The notes: generated by a model not told the origin, from the sequence alone. Shown: positions 25,123 through 33,558, numbered from the stretch's first letter. The stretch: DNA of 64,000 bases from Bacillus sp. AFS037270 (GCF_002585305.1 NZ_NUNF01000032.1:1-64000); one strand, 5' to 3'. Numbers and translations are program-made.

Positions 25123-26377
25123 GTTTAATCAATACTCCCTTCATTTTTTGGTTTTCCGATTCTTTAATAAATTGTATAGGGTCCTTAATCCGTTCCGTTT
25201 CTGAGAAAGAGTAACACTCATTTCTAAATTGATGTTTTTTTATCTTTTGCGGGCATGACAAAGAAACCCCTTCTTGCATAGCAAATTTTTTCAACCATTC
25301 AAGTTTTAGACCTCGTTCAGAATCCCACTTTTGTAATTCTTCCATAGACATATTGTTTTGATTAGAGCGTAAAGCTTTAATAAATGCTTTTTTTTCTTTT
25401 AATATTTGATTAGAAGCAGTATCAATTTTAGCAATCAATGTATCACTTAGTTTTTGGTATTCAATTTTATTTAAATAACCTAAGTGAAATAGGCATTGAT
25501 TGGCAGCTAAGATCAATTTTTCTCCTAATTCGTAAGGAAGTTTTTTACCAACAATCGTTACTGCAAGCTGACGCACCATTTTTTTCAAGGCATGACCAGC
25601 ACCTTTGGAATCAAAAGTTGCCCCATCTACCAACAACGCAACAATTGATCTTATATGATTGATCCATAAATTCTTTTCGTAAAAAGACAAATCTGCAAAA
25701 AACTCATGGTTGTTGACGATATTCGTTAAGGGAGCAAAGAATTGATCCTGATAAAAAGTAGGAAGGCCTTCTCTTACAAAGGAAAGTCGTTCCATGAAAA
25801 AAGCACTATCTACGGATAGTGTGCCGTTTGATTCTATAAAACCAATAGAACCAATTGGAATAATACCATGCCGATAGGGGTAGAACATTTTCACATAATA
25901 GCCAGTAGGTCGACCGTTTCCTAAACTGGTTTCCAAACTTTGATTCCAACTAATCACACGATTCGAAGAAATACCTAGTGAAAGAACATCATTACGTAAT
26001 CCAAGTTCATACGGTGCGAGGAAGATCAGTTTGCCTGGGTCGCCGTTAATGGCTTTGCAGACAAAATCGATAGCAAATCGTAAACCTTCTCGACCGTCAG
26101 TATCTCCGAACCGAAACATTGACAACATTACCTCAAATGATGTAGATAAGGGATACTTTCCAATCTCCTGCAGCCTTTTGCTCGAAAATATTCTTTGGGC
26201 GGCAACATAAGATGTAGGAGTATATTGTTTTTTTTCAAACAAATGCATGTGTGCCATTACCGCTGAGCCGATATAGTATGTGTCCTGGTTTTCTCTAACC
26301 AGGGACACTTCTGGCAGAACATTATAATTTCTTTCTTTTCCCAAACCAATAAACAATTCACGAATCAACTTTTCCAC
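25115..26377 (-). CDS. alanyl-tRNA-synthetase-like protein, catalytic and helical domains only
   Basis: About 420 residues, colinear by eye with the first 440 or so residues of AlaRS. Similar segments are TSFEVMLSMFRFGD (motif 2 region, AlaRS FFEMLGNFSFGD), SVDSAFFMERLSFV (motif 3, AlaRS SVDTGMGLERIAAV) and INHIRSIVALLVDGATFD (AlaRS ADHIRSCAFLIADGVMP) followed by GHALKKMVRQ (GYVLRRIIRR). The editing and C-Ala domains are absent. The motif 2 arginine seems to be leucine, and two motif 3 glycines are changed to A and F, so normal alanylation is doubtful. The start is GTG 26377 or TTG 26368; the latter has better spacing from AAGGTGG. It heads an operon with an ATP-grasp ligase and an MFS transporter. 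It may activate or bind an amino acid in a biosynthetic pathway. Confidence 0.75.
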   Translation of the reverse strand: MEKLIRELFIGLGKERNYNVLPEVSLVRENQDTYYIGSAVMAHMHLFEKKQYTPTSYVAAQRIFSSKRLQEIGKYPLSTSFEVMLSMFRFGDTDGREGLRFAIDFVCKAINGDPGKLIFLAPYELGLRNDVLSLGISSNRVISWNQSLETSLGNGRPTGYYVKMFYPYRHGIIPIGSIGFIESNGTLSVDSAFFMERLSFVREGLPTFYQDQFFAPLTNIVNNHEFFADLSFYEKNLWINHIRSIVALLVDGATFDSKGAGHALKKMVRQLAVTIVGKKLPYELGEKLILAANQCLFHLGYLNKIEYQKLSDTLIAKIDTASNQILKEKKAFIKALRSNQNNMSMEELQKWDSERGLKLEWLKKFAMQEGVSLSCPQKIKKHQFRNECYSFSETERIKDPIQFIKESENQKMKGVLIKHG

Positions 26378-26456
26378 CTTCTTTTCTAAAATCCACTATA
26401 AGTGTCATTACATTTCCTGTTTCTTTTGTTCTTTGTTGTCTTGCTTGATTATTATC

Positions 26457-26474
26457 GTAAGGTTTGAACCTTAC
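26457..26474. promoter_or_regulatory. inverted repeat in the divergent AlaRS-like/response regulator region
   Basis: GTAAGGTT and AACCTTAC form perfect 8-base arms around a TG centre, 80 bases from the AlaRS-like start. Nearby, at about 26511-26540, CTTAC, CTTTAC and CTTAAC recur at roughly 10-base steps, a pattern like the direct repeats bound by OmpR/PhoB-type regulators. The adjacent response regulator could control both directions from here. Confidence 0.4.
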
Positions 26475-26607
26475 ATGTTTATAAACGGTATCTTAAAAAT
26501 GAGAAACAATAATCTTACAAACTTTACTAAATCTTAACTTTGCTGGCAGGGATAACCGGTTGGGTATGGAATCAATAATGGATGTTTATATAGAGAGGAG
26601 TAAGTTT

Positions 26608-27315
26608 ATGGATGGAAGAGTGTTAATTATTGAGGATGATGATGCGATCGCAAGTATTATAGGGACGTATCTTAAGAAAGAGGGATTTCAAATAGAACGG
26701 GTTGATAATGGGTCTGATGCTGTAACGGTCGCGTCTACTGGTGAATGGGACTTAATATTACTTGATGTGATGCTTCCAGGATTGGATGGGTTTGAGATAT
26801 GTATGAAGCTGCGTACTATGCGTATTGATGTACCGATCATTTTTCTTACTGCTCGTGGAGAAGAAGTGGATCAAGTCTTGGGGCTTGGTCTTGGGGCAGA
26901 TGATTACATAACTAAGCCATTTTCAGGATTAGCGCTAACCGCAAGGGTGAAGGCGCATCTAAGACGTTATCGTGAATTAAAAGGAAACCAGAGCAACAAT
27001 GAAACGGATGTTTTAAGATTCTCTGATCTAGAAATCGATCTTGGGGCATGTGTGGTCCGAAGGGAAGAACAAGAAATAACGTTATCGGCTAAAGAGTATG
27101 AATTACTCCGGTTCCTCCTATCTCGCCCAGGGCAAGTATTTACGAAGGAACAAATTTTCAGCAACGTTTGGAGTGATGGCTACTATACCACCGATGATAA
27201 TACAGTAATGGTCCATATACGCCGTCTCCGTGAGAAAATAGAAATAGACCCGTCCAAACCTCGTTATATCATAACCGTACGTGGTCTCGGTTACCGCTTT
27301 GCAAAGGATGCTTAG
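26608..27315 (+). CDS. OmpR/PhoB-family response regulator
   Basis: A 235-residue two-domain regulator. The receiver has the acidic pocket IEDDDA, the phosphorylated aspartate in LLDVMLPG (Asp53), threonine in FLTARG and lysine in YITKPF (Lys103). The C-terminal winged helix carries RPGQVFTKEQIFSNVW and ITVRGLGYRF. GAGGAG is before ATG 26608; an upstream ATG at 26560 lacks one. It is divergent from the AlaRS-like operon. Its kinase partner is probably the gene at 27967, although a reverse-strand gene lies between them. Confidence 0.9.
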   Translation: MDGRVLIIEDDDAIASIIGTYLKKEGFQIERVDNGSDAVTVASTGEWDLILLDVMLPGLDGFEICMKLRTMRIDVPIIFLTARGEEVDQVLGLGLGADDYITKPFSGLALTARVKAHLRRYRELKGNQSNNETDVLRFSDLEIDLGACVVRREEQEITLSAKEYELLRFLLSRPGQVFTKEQIFSNVWSDGYYTTDDNTVMVHIRRLREKIEIDPSKPRYIITVRGLGYRFAKDA

Positions 27316-27425
27316 GGGGCACTTAAACTTGTAAGCTTCTATTTAGGTTTATGTAAGATTGTCTCCTTATTATTAATCTAAAGGAGGTGTAATGATCCTA
27401 TATGTTATGAAAGGAAAAAGTAAAA

Positions 27426-27448
27426 AAGGTATGCCCACGGCATACCTT
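27426..27448. terminator. terminator between response regulator and secreted protein genes
   Basis: A 10-bp stem AAGGTATGCC/GGCATACCTT with a 3-base loop. On the minus strand it is followed by TTTTACTTTTT, and it ends the gene at 27459-27815. It also lies downstream of the response regulator. Confidence 0.75.
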
Positions 27449-27458
27449 AAATGTTATT

Positions 27459-27815
27459 TTACCAGAAAATAGGGAGCCACGGCCAAGTCCACTGGTCGTC
27501 ATCGGGTTTACGATGCGATACTTTCCCTTCCGGTAAGTTAATTTGAAACTCAATATCGTATTCACTTTCTGATCCCTTATATGTAAGGTAAACCTGATAA
27601 CTACGGTTTCCTAAATCGATAATAACACATTTGGATCGGTCAATTTCGTAACCAGATGCGCTTAACGCTTTTTCGCCTTCCTTAAAAGTAGGTGAGGAGA
27701 ACAATAAAGCCTTGACTTGATTAATCTCACTTGGATTTTCCGCAGCAAACGCTGGACTTGCAATCATGCTTAATAGCAGGATGAGACAAATAACTAGTCG
27801 GTTTAAAGAAACCAT
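27459..27815 (-). CDS. small secreted protein of unknown function
   Basis: 118 residues. A clear signal peptide (hydrophobic stretch about residues 7-22, cleavage near AFAA) leaves a mature acidic domain of about 93 residues. It contains one cysteine (KCVIIDLG), a beta-rich stretch (YQVYLTYKGSESEYDIEFQINLPEGK) and an aromatic tail WTWPWLPIFW. I do not recognise a family. It lies opposite in direction between a response regulator and its probable kinase, so it may be a ligand, inhibitor or sensor accessory of that system. GGGGG precedes the ATG. Confidence 0.6.
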   Translation of the reverse strand: MVSLNRLVICLILLLSMIASPAFAAENPSEINQVKALLFSSPTFKEGEKALSASGYEIDRSKCVIIDLGNRSYQVYLTYKGSESEYDIEFQINLPEGKVSHRKPDDDQWTWPWLPIFW

Positions 27816-27966
27816 ATGATACCCCCATTTTGATATTTAAGAACTATTTGTTTGTTGGCCAATGTATATATTTTACAAGAAAACAAGGAAAATGTTAACA
27901 ATTATCCATTTATATTGACCTATATTTTTATTAAATCGTTAATCTTCAAAAATAGGAGTTATCAAT

Positions 27967-29403
27967 ATGCTTAAAAAACTAAAAGTTAAGATGGTTTTCG
28001 TTTATATCGCTGCGGTTACATTGGCATCCGTCTTTTTCATTTTGTTTAGTCTCCTTTATTCTTATTATCGTGGTCCATCGATGGCATATAATCTCCTTTC
28101 TGATTTAAAAAATTCAACTCTGGAAAGAGTCGAAAAGATTGAAAAGGCTATACACAATAACAATGAACCCAGTATTCAAGATATCTATATGCCAAAAAAA
28201 CTTTATCCTGGGGAACGAATTCAAGTGATTAAAATGAATGGCTCCGTTCTAGCTGATTCTGATCCGGGATTTAATAAAAACAAGGAAGATACGATCCCTT
28301 TGCAAGAAGCAGTGAATTATCTATACCTTTATTCCAAACAACTTTGGGAAGTGAAGTATGTAGATAAGTTACCTTATGTGGTTGAAATTAAAAAAGATGG
28401 ACAGATTTGGGGGTTGTATATTATTACGATTCCTTCAAGTTCAATCCCTAACGTTGATCATATAACCTCACCGCCAGGCACCCTTTTTTGGGTGATAAGT
28501 CTACTTATAACGATAATACTGATTGGTTTTATCCTTCTTTCCGTTTACGGCAGAATTTTGGTGAATCCGATATTGAAGCTATCAAGCATTGTTGAACAAT
28601 TTGCCCATGGAAATCTTAGCGCACGGGTAAATTTCTTTAAAAGAGGAGATGAAATAGGTACGCTTGGAAGGGATATAAACGTTATGGCAGATAATCTTCA
28701 AGAAGCGAATAGAAAGATTGAAGAGTTGGATAAAGCTCGTCGGTATATGGTAGCAGCTGCTTCTCATGACCTTCGTACACCACTTACAGCTGTTCTTGCC
28801 CATGCGGAAGCATTAGAAAATGGAATTACAGAAAACCCGCAACAATCGCTTTCCGTTATCCATAATAAAGGATTATTACTCAAAGGATTGATTGACGATC
28901 TATTCGAACTTGCATCTTTAGATGCACATCAAGAAGAATGGGAACGAGTTCGTTTGAATCTAACGGAATTAGTTCGACGGGAAGTAGTGGCTATTTTTCC
29001 TAAATTAGAGACGGCAGGTGTTGAGATAGATATCCATGTGCCTGAAGAGGAGTATTGGGTAAGCATCACTCCAGGGAAGATTGAGAGGGTAATCAGCAAT
29101 TTTTTAGAAAACGCTCTGAAGTATGGTGCAAGTGGAAATTGGATCATGGTTCGTGTTTGTTCTCAAAACAATTGGGTGCGTGTGGAAGTAGCGGATCGTG
29201 GATCTGGTATATCTCCTGAAGAAATAGAACGGGTATTTGATCGTTTCTATCGTTCCGATACCGCGAGAACAAGTCGAATGGGGGGGAGTGGCCTAGGATT
29301 ATCGATTGCACGTGAGATCATACTCCGTCACGATGGGAAAATCGGTGTAGATAGTCCTGAAGAAGGATATACATGCTTCTGGTTTGAATTACCTATGATA
29401 TAA
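27967..29403 (+). CDS. membrane sensor histidine kinase
   Basis: 478 residues. A first membrane helix (about 9-32) and a second (about 172-194) enclose an extracytoplasmic sensor domain of about 140 residues. HAMP (195-250), HisKA with the phosphorylated histidine in AASHDLRTPL (His267), and HATPase with NFLENALKYG, DRGSGISPEE and GGSGLGLSIA follow. AGGAG precedes the ATG. It is the likely partner of the response regulator at 26608. The whole pair is next to the AlaRS-like/ATP-grasp/MFS operon and may sense its product. Confidence 0.9.
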   Translation: MLKKLKVKMVFVYIAAVTLASVFFILFSLLYSYYRGPSMAYNLLSDLKNSTLERVEKIEKAIHNNNEPSIQDIYMPKKLYPGERIQVIKMNGSVLADSDPGFNKNKEDTIPLQEAVNYLYLYSKQLWEVKYVDKLPYVVEIKKDGQIWGLYIITIPSSSIPNVDHITSPPGTLFWVISLLITIILIGFILLSVYGRILVNPILKLSSIVEQFAHGNLSARVNFFKRGDEIGTLGRDINVMADNLQEANRKIEELDKARRYMVAAASHDLRTPLTAVLAHAEALENGITENPQQSLSVIHNKGLLLKGLIDDLFELASLDAHQEEWERVRLNLTELVRREVVAIFPKLETAGVEIDIHVPEEEYWVSITPGKIERVISNFLENALKYGASGNWIMVRVCSQNNWVRVEVADRGSGISPEEIERVFDRFYRSDTARTSRMGGSGLGLSIAREIILRHDGKIGVDSPEEGYTCFWFELPMI

Positions 29404-29536
29404 AGTGAAATAGGTTTTCCTGGACATAGAGATACATCGGTTGATTCCCATCTCGAGTTACCAATCGTATATAAAAATCTGACAGGTCTAAAAAAACTCG
29501 AATTAATCCCGTTTAAGCGTGCCATTGATAATGGGG
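29404..29536. other. short non-coding stretch after the kinase gene
   Basis: No gene, terminator or repeat was recognised. Similarity to the cspB region begins at about 29537. Confidence 0.4.
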
Positions 29537-29725
29537 CCTTTAGAAGAAGGTCAATCTATGCTTTCGATGTTGAGCAAGGTCAACGTGGAGCTTAAGCAGT
29601 AAACGTTCGTAAATATTAATAATAGCAACTCATGCAGGCTCTTTTTATTGAGTCTGTTTTTTTATTTAAAAATTTTATTTAAAAAGCATGGAACCCCACT
29701 CACGAATAATAGGGCACTTTTCTGA
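29537..29725 (+). pseudogene. truncated copy of the cspB 3' half with its terminator
   Basis: From CTTTAGAAGAAGGTCAA onward this stretch parallels 8960-9130: the last 25 or so codons of cspB, its stop region, its terminator hairpin (CAGGCTCT, TTTTTATT, GAGTCTG, then T7) and a decayed version of the following CCCTACTC inverted repeat. One base is lost in the coding part (ATGCTTTCG against GTGACTTTCG) and a stop interrupts it (GGAGCTTAA). The 5' half, leader and promoter are missing. It is a dead partial duplication about 20 kb from its source. Confidence 0.8.
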
Positions 29726-29834
29726 AATAAGAATTGCGCCCTTTATTTGGGGAAAAGCAGGAACAAAATTTGCGAAACAGAACAGTTGAAAAGGACAGGG
29801 GAGTGGAATATCGAGGTCCCTTTTTTAAGCCTTG

Positions 29835-30383
29835 TCATTTTATCGGTGCTCCTGGAGCATAGTAGTAAGGAGGCACTTTAAGCCATCCCCGTCTTTTCAC
29901 AAGTTCTTTTAGTGTTGCTCCAAACGTCATATATTCCTGTAAATATTCAAGCCATATCAAGGTAACGTCATTTCGCGCGGATTGAATGATTGCATTTGCA
30001 CAATAGGAAATTAAAATAACCATTTTAATATTAAGGCTGTTTGCAAGTTCATCATCCGTTAGCTTGACACCCAATGGAACATCGCTTGGGTTAGACTGAG
30101 GCTTGGACTCACTTAAGGGCGGAATGGGAACTCCCTCTGTTAACATAAAGGTAATAATTCGTTCTTTTTGTGATTTGAACATCTCTACGGCTTCATGGAA
30201 AGCTTTTCTTAATTCGGGGTCAGTTGTACTGTTAATCCCTGCTTCGGAATGAACTTGTTCATCTGCTAATTCGGAAAGATAGGACCAGCAGGACATGACC
30301 TCCCCCACATGTAATGGTGATTTGGGTTCATCATCAACAAATGATTGGATAACATTATTAACAGCTTTTATGACATCTGGCAT
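29835..30383 (-). CDS. DUF3231-family protein
   Basis: About 182 residues, one ferritin-like four-helix DUF3231 unit, recognisable from the closing KRRGWLKVPPYYYAPG and the central PLGVKLTDDELANSL. The ATG at 30383 has GAGGTG six bases upstream; a GTG at 30392 is less likely. DUF3231 proteins are common in spore formers and resemble coat proteins such as CotF; the precise role is unknown. It lies 10 bases behind a paralogue with about half its residues identical by eye, so the two are co-transcribed. No cysteine cluster or signal peptide is present. Confidence 0.7.
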   Translation of the reverse strand: MPDVIKAVNNVIQSFVDDEPKSPLHVGEVMSCWSYLSELADEQVHSEAGINSTTDPELRKAFHEAVEMFKSQKERIITFMLTEGVPIPPLSESKPQSNPSDVPLGVKLTDDELANSLNIKMVILISYCANAIIQSARNDVTLIWLEYLQEYMTFGATLKELVKRRGWLKVPPYYYAPGAPIK

Positions 30384-30393
30384 ACTCCTCACC

Positions 30394-30948
30394 TCACTTT
30401 TCGGTTTGTGGCAAACCTGCAGGATAATACGGTGGTGGAACCTTAAGCCATCCCCGTTTTCGCATCAATGATTTAAATGTTATTAAAAAAGTTATGTGTT
30501 CTTGTAAAAATACGGCGCACATCAGACTTACATCGCTGCGAAGGGATTGTGCCGCCGTTTCCGAACTGTTTGTAATCGCCATCGATATTTTTTTCTTAAG
30601 GCTGTTTGCAAGTTCGTTATCTGTCAGCTTAACACCCAATGGAACAGTATTCGGGTCAGAGATTGGTTTCGATTCACTCAGAGGTGGTAATGAAATCCCT
30701 TCTGACCGCATCAATGCCGAAATTCGCTCTTTCTGCGATTTTAACATGTTCACTGCTTCTTGGAGAGCTTTTCTCAATTCAGGGTCCGTTGTACTGTTAA
30801 TTCCTGCTTCAGTCTGTACTTGTGTCTCGCCAACTAAAGCTAAGAATATCCAGCATCCCATAGCCTCGCCAATGTGAAGAGGCGTTTTATTCTCATCTTT
30901 AATAAAAGACTGAACTACACTTTTCAACGCTTCCAAAAGATCAGGCAC
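30394..30948 (-). CDS. DUF3231-family protein, paralogue of the next gene
   Basis: About 184 residues with the same DUF3231 unit (RKRGWLKVPPPYYPAG end, PLGVKLTDNELANSL centre, EAGINSTTDPELRKA near the start). Alignment with its neighbour favours GTG at 30948 over the GTG at 30957; AGGTGG is correctly spaced. Longer family members contain two such units in one chain. Here they are separate genes in tandem, consistent with gene splitting or duplication. A role in the spore or in the spore coat is inferred from the family. Confidence 0.7.
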   Translation of the reverse strand: MPDLLEALKSVVQSFIKDENKTPLHIGEAMGCWIFLALVGETQVQTEAGINSTTDPELRKALQEAVNMLKSQKERISALMRSEGISLPPLSESKPISDPNTVPLGVKLTDNELANSLKKKISMAITNSSETAAQSLRSDVSLMCAVFLQEHITFLITFKSLMRKRGWLKVPPPYYPAGLPQTEK

Positions 30949-31034
30949 ATACTCCACCTTCCTCTCTTTTTTAAAATTCCCCTAAAGGGTAATTTTAATG
31001 CACAGAAGTACAGACCTTTTATTGTGTAAATCCT

Positions 31035-31616
31035 TTATTTCTTGCCTGATTGAAAAAGTAAGGACATCTGCTTGGCAAGAAATTGCGGTGTATAGGGCAA
31101 ATCCTTACGTAACCACGCTGAAATCGTGCCGATTAGAGCCGAGGAACCGTGCCAAATAGCAATATCCCTTTGAATGCCTTTAGTAGCAAGCAAATTACTA
31201 TCAATTCTCTCCGTTATCGTTTCAGTAATGATATTTAACAAACGCTCTGTAAAGATTGGAGTTCGTCTGGAACCAAGGACGACTTTATAAAATTTAGCAT
31301 TCTCAGCAATATACTCAAGCAGAGTGACAAGCTTTAACCATCCGATATCATCAGCGGAATTTTGACTAGTTGTCGTACTCTTCAAAATTGACTCAATATC
31401 CTCGGCCATTTCTTGCGCCATTTTCTCGAGCATGTCTTGAATATCATCGTAATGGAGATAAAACGTAACTCGGTTGATAGTGGCGCGCTCTGCAATCCGA
31501 TTAACCGTTATTTTATTGATTTCCATCTCCTGCAGCAAATCTATTAATGCATCCTTGATCAATTGGCGCGTACGAAGGATCCGAGGATCTACTCGTTGCT
31601 TTGCATTGTCTGACAT
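31035..31616 (-). CDS. TetR-family transcriptional regulator
   Basis: 193 residues. The N-terminal HTH reads LIDLLQEMEINKITVNRIA and ATINRVTFYLHYDD, followed by an all-helical ligand-binding domain (TetR_C_8-like). GGGTGATT precedes the ATG. It is divergent from the DHA2 efflux gene across 225 bases, where GTCTG/CAGAC (31735-31748) forms a small dyad. It is the likely local repressor of the pump, released by a drug or metabolite. Confidence 0.8.
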   Translation of the reverse strand: MSDNAKQRVDPRILRTRQLIKDALIDLLQEMEINKITVNRIAERATINRVTFYLHYDDIQDMLEKMAQEMAEDIESILKSTTTSQNSADDIGWLKLVTLLEYIAENAKFYKVVLGSRRTPIFTERLLNIITETITERIDSNLLATKGIQRDIAIWHGSSALIGTISAWLRKDLPYTPQFLAKQMSLLFQSGKK

Positions 31617-31841
31617 GTCTAATCACCCTTCCTATTATTTGGTAATTTACAAAAACTTCAGTTCTGTCTATTATTTTCGGCTTTCACAACAAAATTCAAA
31701 TAAACGATAACTAATTTACACTTCCTCAGAAATTGTCTGTTGTCAGACCAACGATCTCATTATAAAGTAATTTATACAATGTTGATTATTAAACACATTG
31801 TAAAAAAAGTCTACATTAAAAATAGAAAGGATAGAAGAGAA

Positions 31842-33347
31842 TTGACTAATAATCATAAAACTGTCACAAATTCAATAAAAAAAGGACCTATCATGTTCAT
31901 AATGATCCTTGGTGCTTTCATTGCAACCTTAAACCAAACACTCATGAGCGTCGCTACTCCTGAACTAATGGTCGAATTTAAAATCACAGCTGCAACAGCA
32001 CAGTGGTTAACGACAGGTTACATGCTCGTGAACGGTGTCTTGATCCCCATTACCGCTTACTTTATGCAGCGGTTTACCACAAGACAGCTTTTTCAAGCTT
32101 CCATGTTTATCTTTTTAGCAGGGACCATCGTTTCTGCTATTGCAACGGGATTTCCTTTATTATTGACCGGACGAATGATTCAGGCGGCTGGTGCAGGAAT
32201 TATCATGCCGCTCTTAACGAATGTCATTCTGACCATCTTTCCTCCCAACAAACGAGGAGCAGCCATGGGGATGGTCGGGCTTGCGATTATTTTCGCCCCA
32301 GCCATAGGGCCTACCATTGCCGGCTATATTATTGAAAACTACAAATGGGAAACGATGTTTTACGGTATGATTCCATTTGCTGTCATTGTCATTGTATTGG
32401 GATTCATTTATCTCCGAAATGTATCCGAACCAATCAAGACAAAACTCGATATCCAAAGTGTTGTCCTTTCTACCATTGGTTTCGGCGCATTACTCTATGG
32501 TTTCAGCCGAGCCGGAAGCCTAGGATGGTCAGATATTGAGGTACTAAGTACAATTGCTGTGGGCGTCTTGTCTCTTGCACTCTTTTCTTGGAGGGCGTTA
32601 AAGTCGCAAAATCCATTGCTCGATTTACGTGCATTCAAATACAATATGTTCTCGCTAACGACCATTATCAATATCGCGGTTACGATGGTGATGTATGCGG
32701 ATATGATGCTGCTTCCGCTTTACCTTCAAAACGTCCGTGGTTACACAGCGATTGAGTCCGGTCTTCTCCTTCTTCCAGGAGCGCTAATCATGGGCTTCCT
32801 TATGCCTGTTACCGGCAAGCTGTTCGATCGCTTTGGTGCAAAATGGCTAGCGGTGATCGGAATGATTATTACCATTGCTACAACGATGGGCTTTACCAAT
32901 TTGACGGACTCGACAAGTTACACCTACTTGGTTCTCATGTCAACAGGGCGACGTATTGGAATGGCCTTGATGATGATGCCTTTACAGACTGCTGGTTTGA
33001 ATCAACTGCCGCAGCAGTTAAATGCACACGGAACAGCCATAAGCAATACCATTCGGCAAGTGGCGGGGGCCGTCGGTACGTCGCTTCTTGTTACCGTTAT
33101 GTCGGACAGGACGAAAACACATCTGCAGGATTTGATTCCTACTGCAGCAGCTAAGGGCTTGACCCAAGCGCAGCTTATTAAGGAATCCACCATTCAGGGG
33201 ATTAATGACGCCTACTTTGTCATTGTTGGGATCGGAATCATCGGATTACTTCTTTCCTTATTTATTAAGAAGGTTAAACAAGTTTCCGAAATAGAGTCCA
33301 AAGTTCATATGGAAAAGGCACAACAAAGAAAATTGGAGACAAACTAA
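31842..33347 (+). CDS. DHA2-family (EmrB/QacA) MFS efflux pump
   Basis: About 501 residues with 14 predicted helices. Family motifs are LGAFIATLNQTLMSVATPEL (motif D1) and GRMIQAAGAGIIMPLLTNVIL (motif C region), with LLPGALIMGFLMPVTGKLFDRFG later. An upstream ATG at 31740 would add 34 basic residues without a binding site; TTG 31842 follows AGAAGAGA and gives a normal N terminus. It exports drugs or lipophilic compounds with proton antiport. Control by the divergent TetR is likely. The hairpin at 33429 ends the transcript. Confidence 0.85.
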   Translation: MTNNHKTVTNSIKKGPIMFIMILGAFIATLNQTLMSVATPELMVEFKITAATAQWLTTGYMLVNGVLIPITAYFMQRFTTRQLFQASMFIFLAGTIVSAIATGFPLLLTGRMIQAAGAGIIMPLLTNVILTIFPPNKRGAAMGMVGLAIIFAPAIGPTIAGYIIENYKWETMFYGMIPFAVIVIVLGFIYLRNVSEPIKTKLDIQSVVLSTIGFGALLYGFSRAGSLGWSDIEVLSTIAVGVLSLALFSWRALKSQNPLLDLRAFKYNMFSLTTIINIAVTMVMYADMMLLPLYLQNVRGYTAIESGLLLLPGALIMGFLMPVTGKLFDRFGAKWLAVIGMIITIATTMGFTNLTDSTSYTYLVLMSTGRRIGMALMMMPLQTAGLNQLPQQLNAHGTAISNTIRQVAGAVGTSLLVTVMSDRTKTHLQDLIPTAAAKGLTQAQLIKESTIQGINDAYFVIVGIGIIGLLLSLFIKKVKQVSEIESKVHMEKAQQRKLETN

Positions 33348-33428
33348 CGAAATCAACATTAATGTATGAAAAAGTGTGAAAGAGAATAGAAACTTGAATA
33401 TTGTAAACATTTGGAGGAACGATATAAG

Positions 33429-33458
33429 ACCGTCGAGATTTATCTTGACGGTTTTTTG
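33429..33458 (+). terminator. terminator of the DHA2 pump gene
   Basis: An 11-bp stem with one G-U pair, ACCGTCGAGAT/ATCTTGACGGT, then TTTTTTG. Confidence 0.8.
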
Positions 33459-33558
33459 ATTTTTTAAAAGTTTGTAAATGGTTCGGAGTAAAAATTTAAA
33501 GTAAATATCTGCAACAATAAATGGCAATCCTTCATTATTAATAATAATGTTATTGAGA

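Noticed and set aside
22649..26377. Known peptide-antibiotic (bacilysin-type) cluster
   Set aside because: Only the ATP-grasp gene resembles BacD; the other bacilysin genes are absent.
26378..26560. T-box leader in front of the AlaRS-like operon
   Set aside because: The upstream region is too short and lacks the conserved T-box sequence and an antiterminator hairpin.
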